Shown here: one piece after another, positions 1 to 8,670 of the stretch
How positions within the stretch are numbered: position 1 is the first letter of the stretch
Layout of the letters: each line of letters starts with the position of its first letter
Source: Candidatus Jettenia sp.
GTDB lineage: Bacteria > Planctomycetota > Brocadiia > Brocadiales > Brocadiaceae
Assembly: GCA_021650895.1 (NCBI GenBank)
Contig: CP091278.1
Span: 959,659 to 1,023,658, forward strand
Length of the DNA: 64,000 nucleotides
Reading direction: 5' to 3'
Made by a program: the position numbers and the translations under genes
Notes under the pieces: model-generated
The model's database searches: none
The model's input: only the letters and a program-made list of their open reading frames with translations
What the model was told of the DNA's origin: nothing

Positions 1-882
1 AATTTCTTCCTTATAATAATCCTTGATAAATATTTTAATTTTTGGAGGAATTACAATCTTATCGGGGAAATTCTTATTTAAGGAAAAATACAAAGGTTCT
101 ATAAGCAGCCGAAATCTTCGTAGATTTTTGTGAATTATCGGCTTATTATGAGTATAACTGCGTACATAAAATCGAAGTCTCTTATATATTCCATGCAATT
201 TAGGATTCTTCATCGATTCGGTACGGTTGAATACTTTAAAATCATAATCTTCATAAAATTCAGGACTGATTTCAGCAAAAGAACTAACAGACTTAACAAC
301 AGTCAACGGATCTTTCACCAACTCCTCGTAAAAAATAATCTGAATTCGATCTCTACCAAATAAATCAAAATAAGGATTCAAATAGACGGAGTATCGTCCC
401 TGCTCAAGAGAGCGCATATGTTGTTCTCCTTTTTCACTGGTATTCGTGTGAAGCTGCTTCTCTATATATTCTTCAAGGGTAACATCTCCAGAAATTTGCC
501 CATTCTGCTGAGCAAATTTATACCATGAAATAATTCTTGAAAAAGGCTCACGTAAAACAAATACAAGTTTAACTTTCGGGAGGGAGTCTTTAATTTTCTG
601 CGAAGTACCTGATGAGTATAAATAATCTGGGGTAGCTTCTAATTGTAATTTCGAATCATCACCATGATTGAAATACTCTCCGTATTTATCCATTCCATCC
701 TCATATCGGTATTTAGACTTTACGGGATAGTCCCGATCTAAAAAAAATCGTGTTTCTTTCGCACTTGCAGCACAAATATCAGGATGGTCCGCAAGATATC
801 TGAATAATGATGTTGTTGCGGCTTTGGTTGTACCACCAATAATGAGGAAGTGGCGATCTCTTATATTGAGTTTTACTTTCAT
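1..882 (-). CDS. Sulfotransferase, C-terminus beyond the left edge
   Basis: The minus-strand frame is open from the ATG at 882 to the window edge, so the gene is partial. Near residue 14 the protein has IIGGTTKAATTSL, which fits the PAPS 5'-phosphosulfate loop. Around residue 115 it has VLREPFSRIISWY, which fits the 3'-phosphate binding motif. Both are typical of the Sulfotransfer_1 family, which moves sulfate from PAPS to a carbohydrate or other acceptor. The start codon overlaps the flippase stop (ATGA), so the two are probably translationally coupled in the rfbA-rfbC-cysQ-flippase operon. That context suggests the acceptor is a cell-surface glycan (inference). No signal peptide is seen, so it is likely cytoplasmic. 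Confidence 0.85.
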   Translation of the reverse strand, partial: MKVKLNIRDRHFLIIGGTTKAATTSLFRYLADHPDICAASAKETRFFLDRDYPVKSKYRYEDGMDKYGEYFNHGDDSKLQLEATPDYLYSSGTSQKIKDSLPKVKLVFVLREPFSRIISWYKFAQQNGQISGDVTLEEYIEKQLHTNTSEKGEQHMRSLEQGRYSVYLNPYFDLFGRDRIQIIFYEELVKDPLTVVKSVSSFAEISPEFYEDYDFKVFNRTESMKNPKLHGIYKRLRFYVRSYTHNKPIIHKNLRRFRLLIEPLYFSLNKNFPDKIVIPPKIKIFIKDYYKEEI

Positions 883-2282
883 ATCTTAAACTTATTCTTA
901 TTTATATTTGGAATATACAAAGTAACTATATTCATATATGATTTAATATATACCACTGAGCTTAAATTCCAAAAGATTACAGCAATCATACTTGCGAAGG
1001 CCGCTCCGTTTATTCCATACCTTGGTATTAAAATAGCATTCAAAACAATATTAAGTACTGTAGCTATTAGCATTATATTTTGAAAAACTTTTTGCTTTCC
1101 TGTCATTTGGAGAACAAATCCTACTGAACCAGAAATAGCATTTATAAATTGTCCTATAGTTATAAATAATAAAACATGTGAACCTGTTTTGAACTCTTCT
1201 CCAAAAAAACCAAGAATAAATGATGGGAAAAGAAGAATAACGAGCAAAATAGGGAAAGAAGTCCAGAATATAAGTTTTGTCGATTGTTTTACTACTCTAC
1301 TAAGACCTTTTATATCTCCCCTTCCATAGAATTCTGCAAACTTTGGCGCTGCTATGCTATTGATAGCAAATAAAGTAATAGCTGTAAAGTTTGCAATTTT
1401 TAAGGCGACGTTATAAATCCCAACTTCAATTTCTGTTCTAAAAATTCCCAGCATCACAGTATCAGTCCATTGTATAACTAATAACATTGAGCTTGATAAT
1501 AACATCGGGAGAGAGATACTCAGTATATTATTATATTTAATTGAATTTGCCATCTTATACTTAAAGATATCTACATGCTTAAACCATACAATTATACTTA
1601 TAACAGATAGAATTATTATTCCTATGACATGGGCAATAACAGGCACTCGCATGTCTTTCGAAAAAAAAATGGCAATACCTATGATCATAGACGCAAAAAG
1701 TGGTATGGCCATATTTTTGAAAATTGTATAAGCAACTATTTTTTTTAATCCTCTCAAACTTTCTGCATGTAAAAAAAGTATAGCAAACGGAAGAATTGCT
1801 AAGGAAATTATCTGGAAGTATGATGATAAATGTGGTTTTCTAAAAATATAATGAGATAGAAAAGGTGAGAAACAAAAAAGTAAGAGGCTGAGGATAAGAG
1901 ATACAGGAATTAAAAGCCTTAAAGTTTTCACATACACTTCTTTTACAAGATCCCATTGATTCTTCGATGAGTATTCTGCTACAAATTTTAAAGATACGGT
2001 ATCAAGTCCGAGTCTGCCAATTACTGAGCTAACTAATAAAACCGTTTGAGACAGAGCAAATAGGCCCATAGCTTCAGCGCCATAATTTCTGGCAACCAGT
2101 AACGCAAAAATGTAACCAGTACCCATACCCAGTATACGAATAATAAAGGATATTGAGCTACCTTTAAGAAGCTCCTTGAGGTGTATATCAAAGTGGGAAG
2201 GTAAGAAAGGAAGATAGTGAGAAAGCTTTTTATAAATATGAGAAAGTAAGAAAGTAATGCCGAATGATGTAGTTTTATTCAT
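879..2282 (-). CDS. Polysaccharide flippase (Wzx/MOP superfamily)
   Basis: 467 aa with a dozen or more hydrophobic segments spread along its length, the layout of oligosaccharide flippases of the MOP (MATE/MVF) superfamily. The N-terminal part (residues 37-75) contains the usual GSSISFIIRILGMG-like first helix followed by ARNYGAEAMGLFAL, characteristic of the Polysacc_synt family. Such proteins move lipid-linked glycan repeat units across the inner membrane. The gene lies in a minus-strand cluster with rfbA, rfbC, cysQ and a sulfotransferase, and its stop overlaps the start of the sulfotransferase by 4 bases. The substrate cannot be told from sequence. Confidence 0.85.
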   Translation of the reverse strand: MNKTTSFGITFLLSHIYKKLSHYLPFLPSHFDIHLKELLKGSSISFIIRILGMGTGYIFALLVARNYGAEAMGLFALSQTVLLVSSVIGRLGLDTVSLKFVAEYSSKNQWDLVKEVYVKTLRLLIPVSLILSLLLFCFSPFLSHYIFRKPHLSSYFQIISLAILPFAILFLHAESLRGLKKIVAYTIFKNMAIPLFASMIIGIAIFFSKDMRVPVIAHVIGIIILSVISIIVWFKHVDIFKYKMANSIKYNNILSISLPMLLSSSMLLVIQWTDTVMLGIFRTEIEVGIYNVALKIANFTAITLFAINSIAAPKFAEFYGRGDIKGLSRVVKQSTKLIFWTSFPILLVILLFPSFILGFFGEEFKTGSHVLLFITIGQFINAISGSVGFVLQMTGKQKVFQNIMLIATVLNIVLNAILIPRYGINGAAFASMIAVIFWNLSSVVYIKSYMNIVTLYIPNINKNKFKI

Positions 2283-2339
2283 TCTCCTTCTATCCTAAGG
2301 ACTCCTTTCTTCTTTATTCTTACTTCTATGTTATAATTT

Positions 2340-3251
2340 TTATCTGTTTTTTTCATGTAACTCATAGTTGTTCTTTGAAAAGACAATAAACCATGGATTT
2401 ACAAGACTCTCTTTATTGTAATTTAAAGACATATCAGTTTGAAACTCCATCACCTTACCGCCTGCCCCCTCTACTATTGCCTGCCCTGCCGCAGTGTCCC
2501 ACTCCATAGTTGGACCAAACCTTGGATAGATATTGGCTTTTCCTTCTGCAATTAAACAAAATTTTAATGAACTACCAATAGTGACAAGTTCCATTTTCCC
2601 ATATTCTTGTTTTACTGCATGTATGTAATCTTCGGTTTCTTTCGAGAGATGAGAACGGCTGGCAACTATAGTTATGGGCAAGGTATTATTTGTGAATGGT
2701 GGATATCCTTTTATGATGGGAAGTTTTTGTGATATTTTTTTTAAAATTTCAATACTTTCTCTATTTGCGATATTTATTTTCTGACCATGTGCCGCATCAT
2801 CATAATCTGATAATTTATAGGCTCCTATCCCTTCTGCAGCAAAATAAAATACCTTTAAAACCGGGGCATAAATAACGCCAAGGACTGGTTTCCCATTGTG
2901 TATGAGCGCAATATTTACCGTAAATTCACCATTTCTTTTGATAAATTCTTTCGTTCCATCAAGTGGATCAATGAGCCAGAAATATTCCCAGTTCTTTCTT
3001 TCCTCATAAGGGATGTCTTTACCCTCTTCGCTGAGTATATGACCAGTAATATATGCCTTCTGATTGGTAAGTTGTGATACATGCTTCGCAATAATCTCAT
3101 GAGAGCGCTTATCTGCTATCGTTAAAGGAGAATTGTCCTCTTTTTTCTCAACAGAAAAGTTTGAATTATATATCTCCAAGATAGCATCGCCTGCTTCTTT
3201 TGCAGCTAACAAGGCAGCAATAAGGTTTTGTGCATATTTATCATTATTCAT
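2340..3251 (-). CDS. cysQ: 3'(2'),5'-bisphosphate nucleotidase CysQ
   Basis: 303 aa member of the inositol monophosphatase/FIG superfamily. The metal-binding motif DPLDGTKEF is present near residue 95, and the second signature WDTAAG near residue 253, with GAGGKV following as in CysQ. CysQ hydrolyses 3'-phosphoadenosine 5'-phosphate (PAP) to AMP, removing the by-product of PAPS-dependent sulfotransfer. Its start overlaps rfbC by 4 bases (3248-3251), and the sulfotransferase lies two genes downstream, so the likely job here is PAP recycling during glycan sulfation (inference). A general inositol-phosphatase activity is the alternative, but the DPLDGTKEF form favours CysQ. Confidence 0.88.
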   Translation of the reverse strand: MNNDKYAQNLIAALLAAKEAGDAILEIYNSNFSVEKKEDNSPLTIADKRSHEIIAKHVSQLTNQKAYITGHILSEEGKDIPYEERKNWEYFWLIDPLDGTKEFIKRNGEFTVNIALIHNGKPVLGVIYAPVLKVFYFAAEGIGAYKLSDYDDAAHGQKINIANRESIEILKKISQKLPIIKGYPPFTNNTLPITIVASRSHLSKETEDYIHAVKQEYGKMELVTIGSSLKFCLIAEGKANIYPRFGPTMEWDTAAGQAIVEGAGGKVMEFQTDMSLNYNKESLVNPWFIVFSKNNYELHEKNR

Positions 3252-3841
3252 GGTATTTGCGGTTTCTCTTGAAAGTTTACTCTGGATTCAAAAACAAAAT
3301 TTTTATCAGCATCTTTTAACAAAGGAAGTTTTTGATCTTTCTCTGAAATGACCGGATTTTCAACAGGCCACTTAATGCTAATGTCCGGATCGTTCCAGAT
3401 AATTCCTCTGTCATTCTCAGGGGAATACTCTTTTGTACATTTGTAGATAACATCTGCAGTATCACTCAACACTACAAACCCATGTGCAAATGCAGGTGGA
3501 ATGTAAAGCATACGATTATTTTCTTCAGAAAGCTCCATTCCAATCCATTGTCCAAAAGTAGAAGACCCTTCTCTTATGTCTACTGCTACATCAAAGATCT
3601 TTCCTCTTAAGCATCGCACTAATTTACCCTGCGCTCTTGGATTTTTCTGGTAATGAAGTCCCCGGAGGACATTCTTTTTCGATTTTGTATGGTTGTCCTG
3701 GACAAAAGATTCTTCTATACCAAACTGAGCAAAATCTGAATACTTATAAACTTCTATGAAGCACCCCCTTTCATCGTGAAAGATTTTAGGCTCAATGAGT
3801 ATAATCTCAGGTATCGATAATCGCTTAAAATGAAAAGGCAT
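3248..3841 (-). CDS. rfbC: dTDP-4-dehydrorhamnose 3,5-epimerase
   Basis: 197 aa, close to the usual 180-190 for RmlC/RfbC cupin epimerases. The conserved LRGLHYQ segment carrying the catalytic histidine, the VDIR strand with its aspartate, and the IPPAFAHGF and YKCTKEYSPEND segments with the active-site tyrosine are all visible. It converts dTDP-4-keto-6-deoxyglucose to dTDP-4-keto-rhamnose. The gene overlaps cysQ by 4 bases. It is separated from rfbA only by a small GxxExxY gene that looks inserted between them. The dehydratase (rfbB) and reductase (rfbD) genes are not in this window. Confidence 0.93.
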   Translation of the reverse strand: MPFHFKRLSIPEIILIEPKIFHDERGCFIEVYKYSDFAQFGIEESFVQDNHTKSKKNVLRGLHYQKNPRAQGKLVRCLRGKIFDVAVDIREGSSTFGQWIGMELSEENNRMLYIPPAFAHGFVVLSDTADVIYKCTKEYSPENDRGIIWNDPDISIKWPVENPVISEKDQKLPLLKDADKNFVFESRVNFQEKPQIP

Positions 3842-3861
3842 TAATTATTCCTCTATAAAAC

Positions 3862-3897
3862 ACCACAAAGCACACGAAGAACACGAAGAACACGAAG
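3862..3897 (+). repeat. CCACRAAG-type repeat, left flank of GxxExxY gene
   Basis: A run of CCACAAAG/CACGAAG units. The inverted counterpart lies at 4292-4318, so the pair brackets the small nuclease-like gene between them. Confidence 0.7.
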
Positions 3898-3904
3898 TAA
3901 AAAT

Positions 3905-4275
3905 TTACAAAACAAATCTTTTAATTCCGTTTTTTAATATTTTTTCATTAAAGTTCATGAGTAGACCTATCTTATTTTTACAAGTTTCATATAAGTTAAT
4001 AGTTGTGCTTCATGAATGGGGTGTACTTCATCAACACTTTTTAACTCCACTATCAATTTATTCTCTATTAATAAATCTATACGATATCCACAAGAAACGC
4101 TTATCTCTTTATACTGTACTGGTAATTCTACCTCTAATAGAAATTTAATTTGTACTTGGCTTAATTCATAAGCAAGGCACTGTTTATAAGTACTTTCTAA
4201 CAGACCGGGCCCTAATTCTTTATGAACTTCGATTGCTAAACCAATTACCCTGTTAGACAGATTATCAAATTCCAT
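3905..4275 (-). pseudogene. GxxExxY family protein, frameshifted near its C-terminus
   Basis: The intact first frame (3967-4275, 102 aa) contains ELGPGLLESTY, the motif that names the GxxExxY family (PD-(D/E)XK nuclease-like fold), and the following IDLLIENKLIVELK core. The frame stops early after LTYMKLVKIR. If one A is restored in the A-run near 3982, the frame reads on as KIGLLMNFN and ends at 3905-3907, which is the expected C-terminus of about 124 aa. The gene is therefore a one-base-deletion frameshift, or a sequencing error in a homopolymer. It splits the rfbA-rfbC pair and is flanked by inverted CCACGAAG repeats, as if it had been inserted with them. Its cellular role is unknown. Confidence 0.75.
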
Positions 4276-4291
4276 AAATAATAAGAGTTTT

Positions 4292-4318
4292 CTTCGTGAA
4301 CTTCGTGTTCTTCGTGGT
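4292..4318 (-). repeat. CCACGAAG-type repeat, right flank of GxxExxY gene
   Basis: Inverted copy of the repeat at 3862-3897: CTTCGTG units ending in CTTCGTGG. It lies immediately upstream of the GxxExxY gene. Confidence 0.7.
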
Positions 4319-4343
4319 TTTAACTAAAATTCAATAGTATGAT

Positions 4344-5216
4344 TTACTTCGCTATATTTAAAAGATACTGTCCATAACTATTTTTCTTTAAAGGTTCAGC
4401 AAGTCTCAATAACTGTTCTTTATCTATGTAGTTCAGTCTATATGCAATCTCCTCTATACACGCTATTTTCATTCCCTGCCTTTTTTCTATGGTTGCTATA
4501 AATTCTCCGGCCTCCAGAAGGCTCTCTGGTGTCCCTGTATCAAGCCATGCATAACCCCTTCCAAGAAGCTCAACCCTGAGACTGCCCTTTCGGAGGTACT
4601 CTTTATTTACATCTGTTATTTCGAGCTCCCCTCTCCATGAAGGCACAATATTCCTGGCTATTTCAATAACTTTATTATCGTAAAAATACAGCCCTGTAAT
4701 TGCGTATCTTGATTTTGGGGACTTGGGTTTTTCCTCTAAGGATATAGCCACCCCATTTTTATCAAACTCAACTACCCCATACCGCTCAGGATCATTTACA
4801 TAATATCCAAATATCGTTGCTCCTTTTTTCATAGATACATCCTGAACAGTTTTTTTTAGCAAGTCAGTCAGGCCGTGACCATAAAATATATTATCTCCCA
4901 GTATGAGGCACACGTCATCGCTGCCAATAAATTCCTTACCAAGTAAAAATGCCTCGGCAAGTCCATTCGGGTGAGGTTGTTCTTTGTAGGAGAAACTTAA
5001 GCCTAAATGAGAGCCATCGTGGAGTATTTCACGAAATTTATGGAGATCATGAGGTGTGGAGATTATTAAGATTTCCCTTATACCCGCAATCATCAGGACA
5101 GATAAAGAATAATATATCATTGGCTTGTCATAAATCGGTAAAAGCTGCTTACACACAGCCAACGTTACCGGATATAACCGTGTACCACTACCACCCGCTA
5201 AGATAATACCCTTCAT
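4344..5216 (-). CDS. rfbA: Glucose-1-phosphate thymidylyltransferase
   Basis: 290 aa, the normal length for RmlA/RfbA. The nucleotide-binding signature [11 protein letters not shown] sits at residues 8-18, followed by [14 protein letters not shown], with the [11 protein letters not shown] and EEKPKSPKS segments typical of the family. It makes dTDP-glucose from dTTP and glucose-1-phosphate, the first step of dTDP-L-rhamnose synthesis. It is the first gene of the minus-strand polysaccharide group. The 1.3 kb upstream is a repeat field, so its promoter probably lies just 5' of 5216, but no clear promoter was picked out. Confidence 0.95.
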   Translation of the reverse strand: MKGIILAGGSGTRLYPVTLAVCKQLLPIYDKPMIYYSLSVLMIAGIREILIISTPHDLHKFREILHDGSHLGLSFSYKEQPHPNGLAEAFLLGKEFIGSDDVCLILGDNIFYGHGLTDLLKKTVQDVSMKKGATIFGYYVNDPERYGVVEFDKNGVAISLEEKPKSPKSRYAITGLYFYDNKVIEIARNIVPSWRGELEITDVNKEYLRKGSLRVELLGRGYAWLDTGTPESLLEAGEFIATIEKRQGMKIACIEEIAYRLNYIDKEQLLRLAEPLKKNSYGQYLLNIAK

Positions 5217-5600
5217 ACGTATTGCTTATAATCTTTTTCTTTACATTTAATGTTTAGGAATTTTTCCAGTACAGGCTCGCGTCAGTATGATACCGACACT
5301 AATCACTACCACTGAAAAGTTATCAAAGGCCTGATGTAAAATTTAAAGGTAGTTGATATACCATAAAAACTTTTGAAAATCAAGAATAAACAAAAACGCG
5401 GTGATGTATATCTTTCATGAGATACATGATAATTGATTAGTTTTACTATTGCGAAGCTGATAAAACATCTTATAATCAGGAATACATAGCTATTATTTTA
5501 TAATGAATGTTTAGGAATTTCAAACGTGTTGCCTCCCTCTGAATCCTCCTTACGGAGGGGGACAGGCACTGTCTCCCGCTGGCGGGGGTGAGAAGGGGCG
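5217..5600. other. Intergenic region, no gene seen
   Basis: About 380 bases upstream of rfbA without a credible coding frame. It holds two copies of GTTTAGGAATTT (near 5250 and 5506), a word that recurs next to hairpin repeats elsewhere in the window, and a short CCTCCTTACGGAGG palindrome at about 5546. Confidence 0.6.
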
Positions 5601-6239
5601 TATGCATCAAGCTAAGAATAGTGATCCATGAAAAAGGAGGCTATCCTCTTGGAAAAAGAGCAAGGTGTGTCCATATTCCCCTCTAATCCCCCCTAACCCC
5701 CCTTTTAAAAAGGGGGGAAAGAAAGATAAATTTAGAAAAGGGAGGAAAGGAGGATAAGTTTAGGAGGGGGAAAGAAGGAAGGATTTTCTCTTGAGAAAAG
5801 TTTGCCTGATCAAACATATCAAACATTTCCCCCTTTTCTAACTTATCCTTACCCACAAGTTAGGTAGAGAGCGAAGGTAGAAGCAAGATAAACCACGAAG
5901 TACACGAAGAAAGAAGAACGTAGAGAAGCAAGATTTTGCGAAAGATGTAGAGACGCAAGATTTTGCGCCTTTACAATTGAGGTAGGGGTGTGTTGCTTTT
6001 TGTTTAGTGTCAGTATCAATATCAGTGTCAGTGTCAGTGTCAGTGTTTTCTCACTCACACTCACATCGCCTCAAGAAGGGATCGATCATAAAAAGAATTT
6101 ATTGAGATTTGGAACTCTCTTATTCTTCGTGTACTTCGTGCTCTTTGTGGTATTTTTAAAGATGTGGGTAAGGACAAGCTTTTCTAAAGGGGGATTATGT
6201 TATTCTTCACCATTTCCCTATTTTAGCTTGATGCATATG
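5601..6239. mobile_element. Inverted-repeat element, copy 1, interrupted by a MITE
   Basis: The ends carry TATGCATCAAGCTAAGAATA on the left and, on the opposite strand, CATATGCATCAAGCTAAAAT on the right. The interior matches copy 2 at 13315-13619, including the GGGGGATTAGAGGG-like stretch and TTTTCTCTTGAGAAAAG. A further 337 bp are inserted at 5842-6178. No protein is encoded. Confidence 0.75.
5842..6178. mobile_element. MITE with terminal inverted repeats and 9-bp target duplication
   Basis: A 337-bp insert. The left end reads CTTATCCTTACCCACA and the right end, on the other strand, CTTGTCCTTACCCACA (15 of 16 identical). It is flanked by exact 9-bp direct repeats CTTTTCTAA at 5833-5841 and 6179-6187. 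The uninterrupted target is seen in related elements near 13549 and 36134. Inside lie subterminal inverted CCACGAAG repeats, GCAAGATTTTGCG palindromes and a short tandem run of CAGTGT (about 6018-6046). There is no transposase gene, so it is non-autonomous. Confidence 0.82.
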
Positions 6240-6394
6240 GGATTTAGGGGTGGGTAAATCGGGAGAGAATCAACCCCTTAGTCCCATCCAGAGGGAACCG
6301 AAGATTGGATAAAAAAGAAAATTCACTGGGTTTTACCTTTTAAAACCCAACATAGTTTAAACGTTTAGGGAATTCCAATATTCTGTTGTATGTT

Positions 6395-6423
6395 GTAGGG
6401 GCAGGTTTAAAACCTGCCCCTAC
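6395..6423. repeat. Palindromic hairpin repeat
   Basis: GTAGGGGCAGGTTT and its reverse complement separated by one base, a 14-bp stem. A similar hairpin occurs at 14778-14806. It lies 65 bases upstream of the MATE gene. Confidence 0.8.
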
Positions 6424-6487
6424 TTGTTTGCCTTGTAGATTCAAAATGTTCGTATTTGTTTTCCGTATTTGAAAAAAATTAACTTCT

Positions 6488-7837
6488 ATGAGACAACTTG
6501 AACTTACAGAAAAAAATCTCAACAACAATATCCTTACATTAAGTATTCCTGTAGCCATTGAAAACATTTTACATATGGGTGTCTTTCTATCAGACACGAT
6601 CATGGTAAGCCGATTAGGGACAGATGCTATTGCTGCAGTGGGTTTGGCAGGTACTCTTTTCTTCATTATCTCTATGGTCTTCTCTTCCTTCAATGTTGGC
6701 ACAACGAGTATCGTAGCAAGACATGTAGGTGCAAAAGAATATGAGCAAGCCCAGGTGGTCGGAGGCCAATCCATACTTATATCACTCATCACCGGTATAA
6801 TAGTCACGCCATTCCTGCTGCTTTTTGCAAAAAAAATATTAATTCTCATGAGCGCAGAACCAAACATTGTAGCCCTTGGCAGCAATTTTCTTCAAATTAT
6901 CACGGCATTCCTTGTATTTCGCCTGATTACTCTTACCGGTAATGGAATTCTACGAGGAGCAGGTGATACAAAAACTCCCATGAAGATAACTCTTATTGTT
7001 AATTGTATAAACATTCTGCTCAATTGGCTATTAATCTTTGGTATAGGACCTTTTCCGGAACTTGGTGTTACCGGAGTCGGATGGGCCACAGCCATCGCTT
7101 ATACTATAGGCGCCGGATTGCTCTGTATAAGGCTCTTTGCAGGAAGATATACTCTGCATATCTCTCTTCGTCATGTGGTACAGATCAATTACCACGCACT
7201 CCAAAGAATTATCCGTATTTCTGTTCCCGCTGCTATTGATGCCGTTCTGACGCAGACAGGATTTTTGTTCTTTACAAAGATTGTCGCTCTCCTTGGCACA
7301 GCGCCTCTGGCAGCGCATCAAATTGCTGTTCGGATTGAAGCGATGTCCTTTATGCCTGGATTCGCCTTAGCGGTCTCTACAGCCACGCTCGTTGGTCAGA
7401 GTCTCGGAAGAAAGAATGTAAATCTTGCACTGCTCAGTATGAGACGTAGTTGCTATTTTGCCCTGATTTTGATGGGGTCATTTGCCTTCATTTTTCTTAT
7501 ATTTCCTCAGCAAATAGCTATGATATTCAAACCCGAAGCCAAGGTACTCTCATTGTCAGTAGCTTGTATCATGGTAGCTGCCATTGAGCAACCTGCCCTC
7601 GCTATCTACATGGTTTACGCCGGGGGGCTTCGCGGAGCGGGGGATACGATAAGTCCCATGATCATAACCATCGTAGGTACTTTATGTTTCCTCGCCCCTC
7701 TTGCCTATTTTTTTGGTATCACACTTGGTTGGGGATTAGCTGGTATATGGTTTGGATCTGCCCTGGACTGGATTGGCCGTGCTGTCGCTATTTATATTCT
7801 CTATAGAAGGGGTAGATGGAAGAGGATTTATGTGTAA
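6488..7837 (+). CDS. MATE family efflux transporter
   Basis: 449 aa with about twelve hydrophobic segments in two homologous halves, as in MatE transporters. Both halves show the family's recurrent features: AIAAVGLAGTLFF and VGTTSIVARHVGA in the N-half, APLAAHQIAVRIEAMSFMPG and LVGQSLGRKN in the C-half, and GILRGAGDTKTPM / GGLRGAGDTISPM at equivalent places. MATE proteins export cationic drugs and metabolites using Na+ or H+ gradients; the substrate here cannot be assigned. It appears monocistronic, framed by repeat-rich intergenic DNA on both sides. Confidence 0.93.
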   Translation: MRQLELTEKNLNNNILTLSIPVAIENILHMGVFLSDTIMVSRLGTDAIAAVGLAGTLFFIISMVFSSFNVGTTSIVARHVGAKEYEQAQVVGGQSILISLITGIIVTPFLLLFAKKILILMSAEPNIVALGSNFLQIITAFLVFRLITLTGNGILRGAGDTKTPMKITLIVNCINILLNWLLIFGIGPFPELGVTGVGWATAIAYTIGAGLLCIRLFAGRYTLHISLRHVVQINYHALQRIIRISVPAAIDAVLTQTGFLFFTKIVALLGTAPLAAHQIAVRIEAMSFMPGFALAVSTATLVGQSLGRKNVNLALLSMRRSCYFALILMGSFAFIFLIFPQQIAMIFKPEAKVLSLSVACIMVAAIEQPALAIYMVYAGGLRGAGDTISPMIITIVGTLCFLAPLAYFFGITLGWGLAGIWFGSALDWIGRAVAIYILYRRGRWKRIYV

Positions 7838-7940
7838 ATAGAAAGAACAACAAGCATATGAATCGATGATAAGTTTCTATAGGACTGTATGTTTTCACTT
7901 GACTTGCAATGAAAAAGGTATTAGCATGATTTCATAAGTT

Positions 7941-8070
7941 AATGAGACCTTCGGCAACTGGGTAACATGTAGGGCAAGGCTTTAGCCTTGCTTCCCCGCC
8001 AGTCTGAATACGTATATGGAGGAAGCAAACCTAAAGGTTTGCCCTACAAAATTGAAATCTCTATACATGA
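7941..8070. repeat. TGTAGGGC hairpin repeat unit, copy A
   Basis: Starts with AATGAGACCTTCGGCAACT, then TGTAGGGCAAGGCTTTAGCC and the inverted arm ending GCCCTACA at 8041-8048, followed by an AATTGAAAT tail. The same layout is found at 10336-10473 and 13252-13665. Confidence 0.75.
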
Positions 8071-8101
8071 GGATAACATCCTTCATTTGTGAGCGTTGGA
8101 T

Positions 8102-8488
8102 ATGCCTTTGAAGTATTTCAGGAAAAATAAAACTTTAGCGAACAACGTGTTTGTTTCTGTCCTGCTTCCTTATCTCCTCCTGTGTCTAACGATAGGAGGC
8201 GTCCATGATAGCATCTTTACCACCCAACATTGTACCCATACCCAACAACCAGCAACTAACGATACAGATACTACACAAATTGGAATCTGTGAGGATGCGT
8301 CAGAACATAACTCCGAGACATGTCAAATTTGTCAGTGGTTAAAGACGCCCTCAACACTTATACGGTTTCTATTACCAGATACTCAATTCCAGTGTATCTG
8401 TATCAAATTTGTATGCCGTTCCAATCCATTACTTCCGCCTCTATCCATCCATAAATTTACCATCCGACCACCTCCGTCTTTCGCCTGA
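8102..8488 (+). CDS. Small membrane-anchored protein, DUF2946-like
   Basis: 128 aa from the ATG at 8102 (a TTG at 8096 would add two residues). An N-terminal hydrophobic segment (VFVSVLLPYLLLCLTIGG) is followed by a His/Cys/Asp-rich stretch (TTQHCTHTQQ), then CQICQWLK, then a C-terminus ending RPPPSFA. This layout resembles DUF2946-type proteins, which often sit beside metal transporters: a leader helix, a metal-ligand-rich region, a Cys pair and a terminal R-x-PP. The gene stands just upstream of a porin-like gene and a metal ABC transporter, which supports a periplasmic metal-related role. The family match is from memory of pattern only. No strong ribosome-binding site is visible. Confidence 0.5.
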   Translation: MPLKYFRKNKTLANNVFVSVLLPYLLLCLTIGGVHDSIFTTQHCTHTQQPATNDTDTTQIGICEDASEHNSETCQICQWLKTPSTLIRFLLPDTQFQCICIKFVCRSNPLLPPLSIHKFTIRPPPSFA

Positions 8489-8670
8489 TTCTCAGTATAA
8501 AAAACGATAAGAGCTTTAAACAGGAATAGTATCTGTTTATTTCAGGGTTTACTAGCTATTTGTACCTATACACTACCTGAGACTGCGGGGAATTCTGCAG
8601 ATTTATGCTCGTTCATAATAATTTCCTGCATGATTATTTATATAAGAATCGTTTTCACAGGAGAGTTTGT

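Noticed and set aside
6010-6050. Tandem CAGTGT/AGTGTC run as a possible CRISPR or minisatellite
   Set aside because: Only about five 6-base units with no spacers; it is part of the MITE interior.
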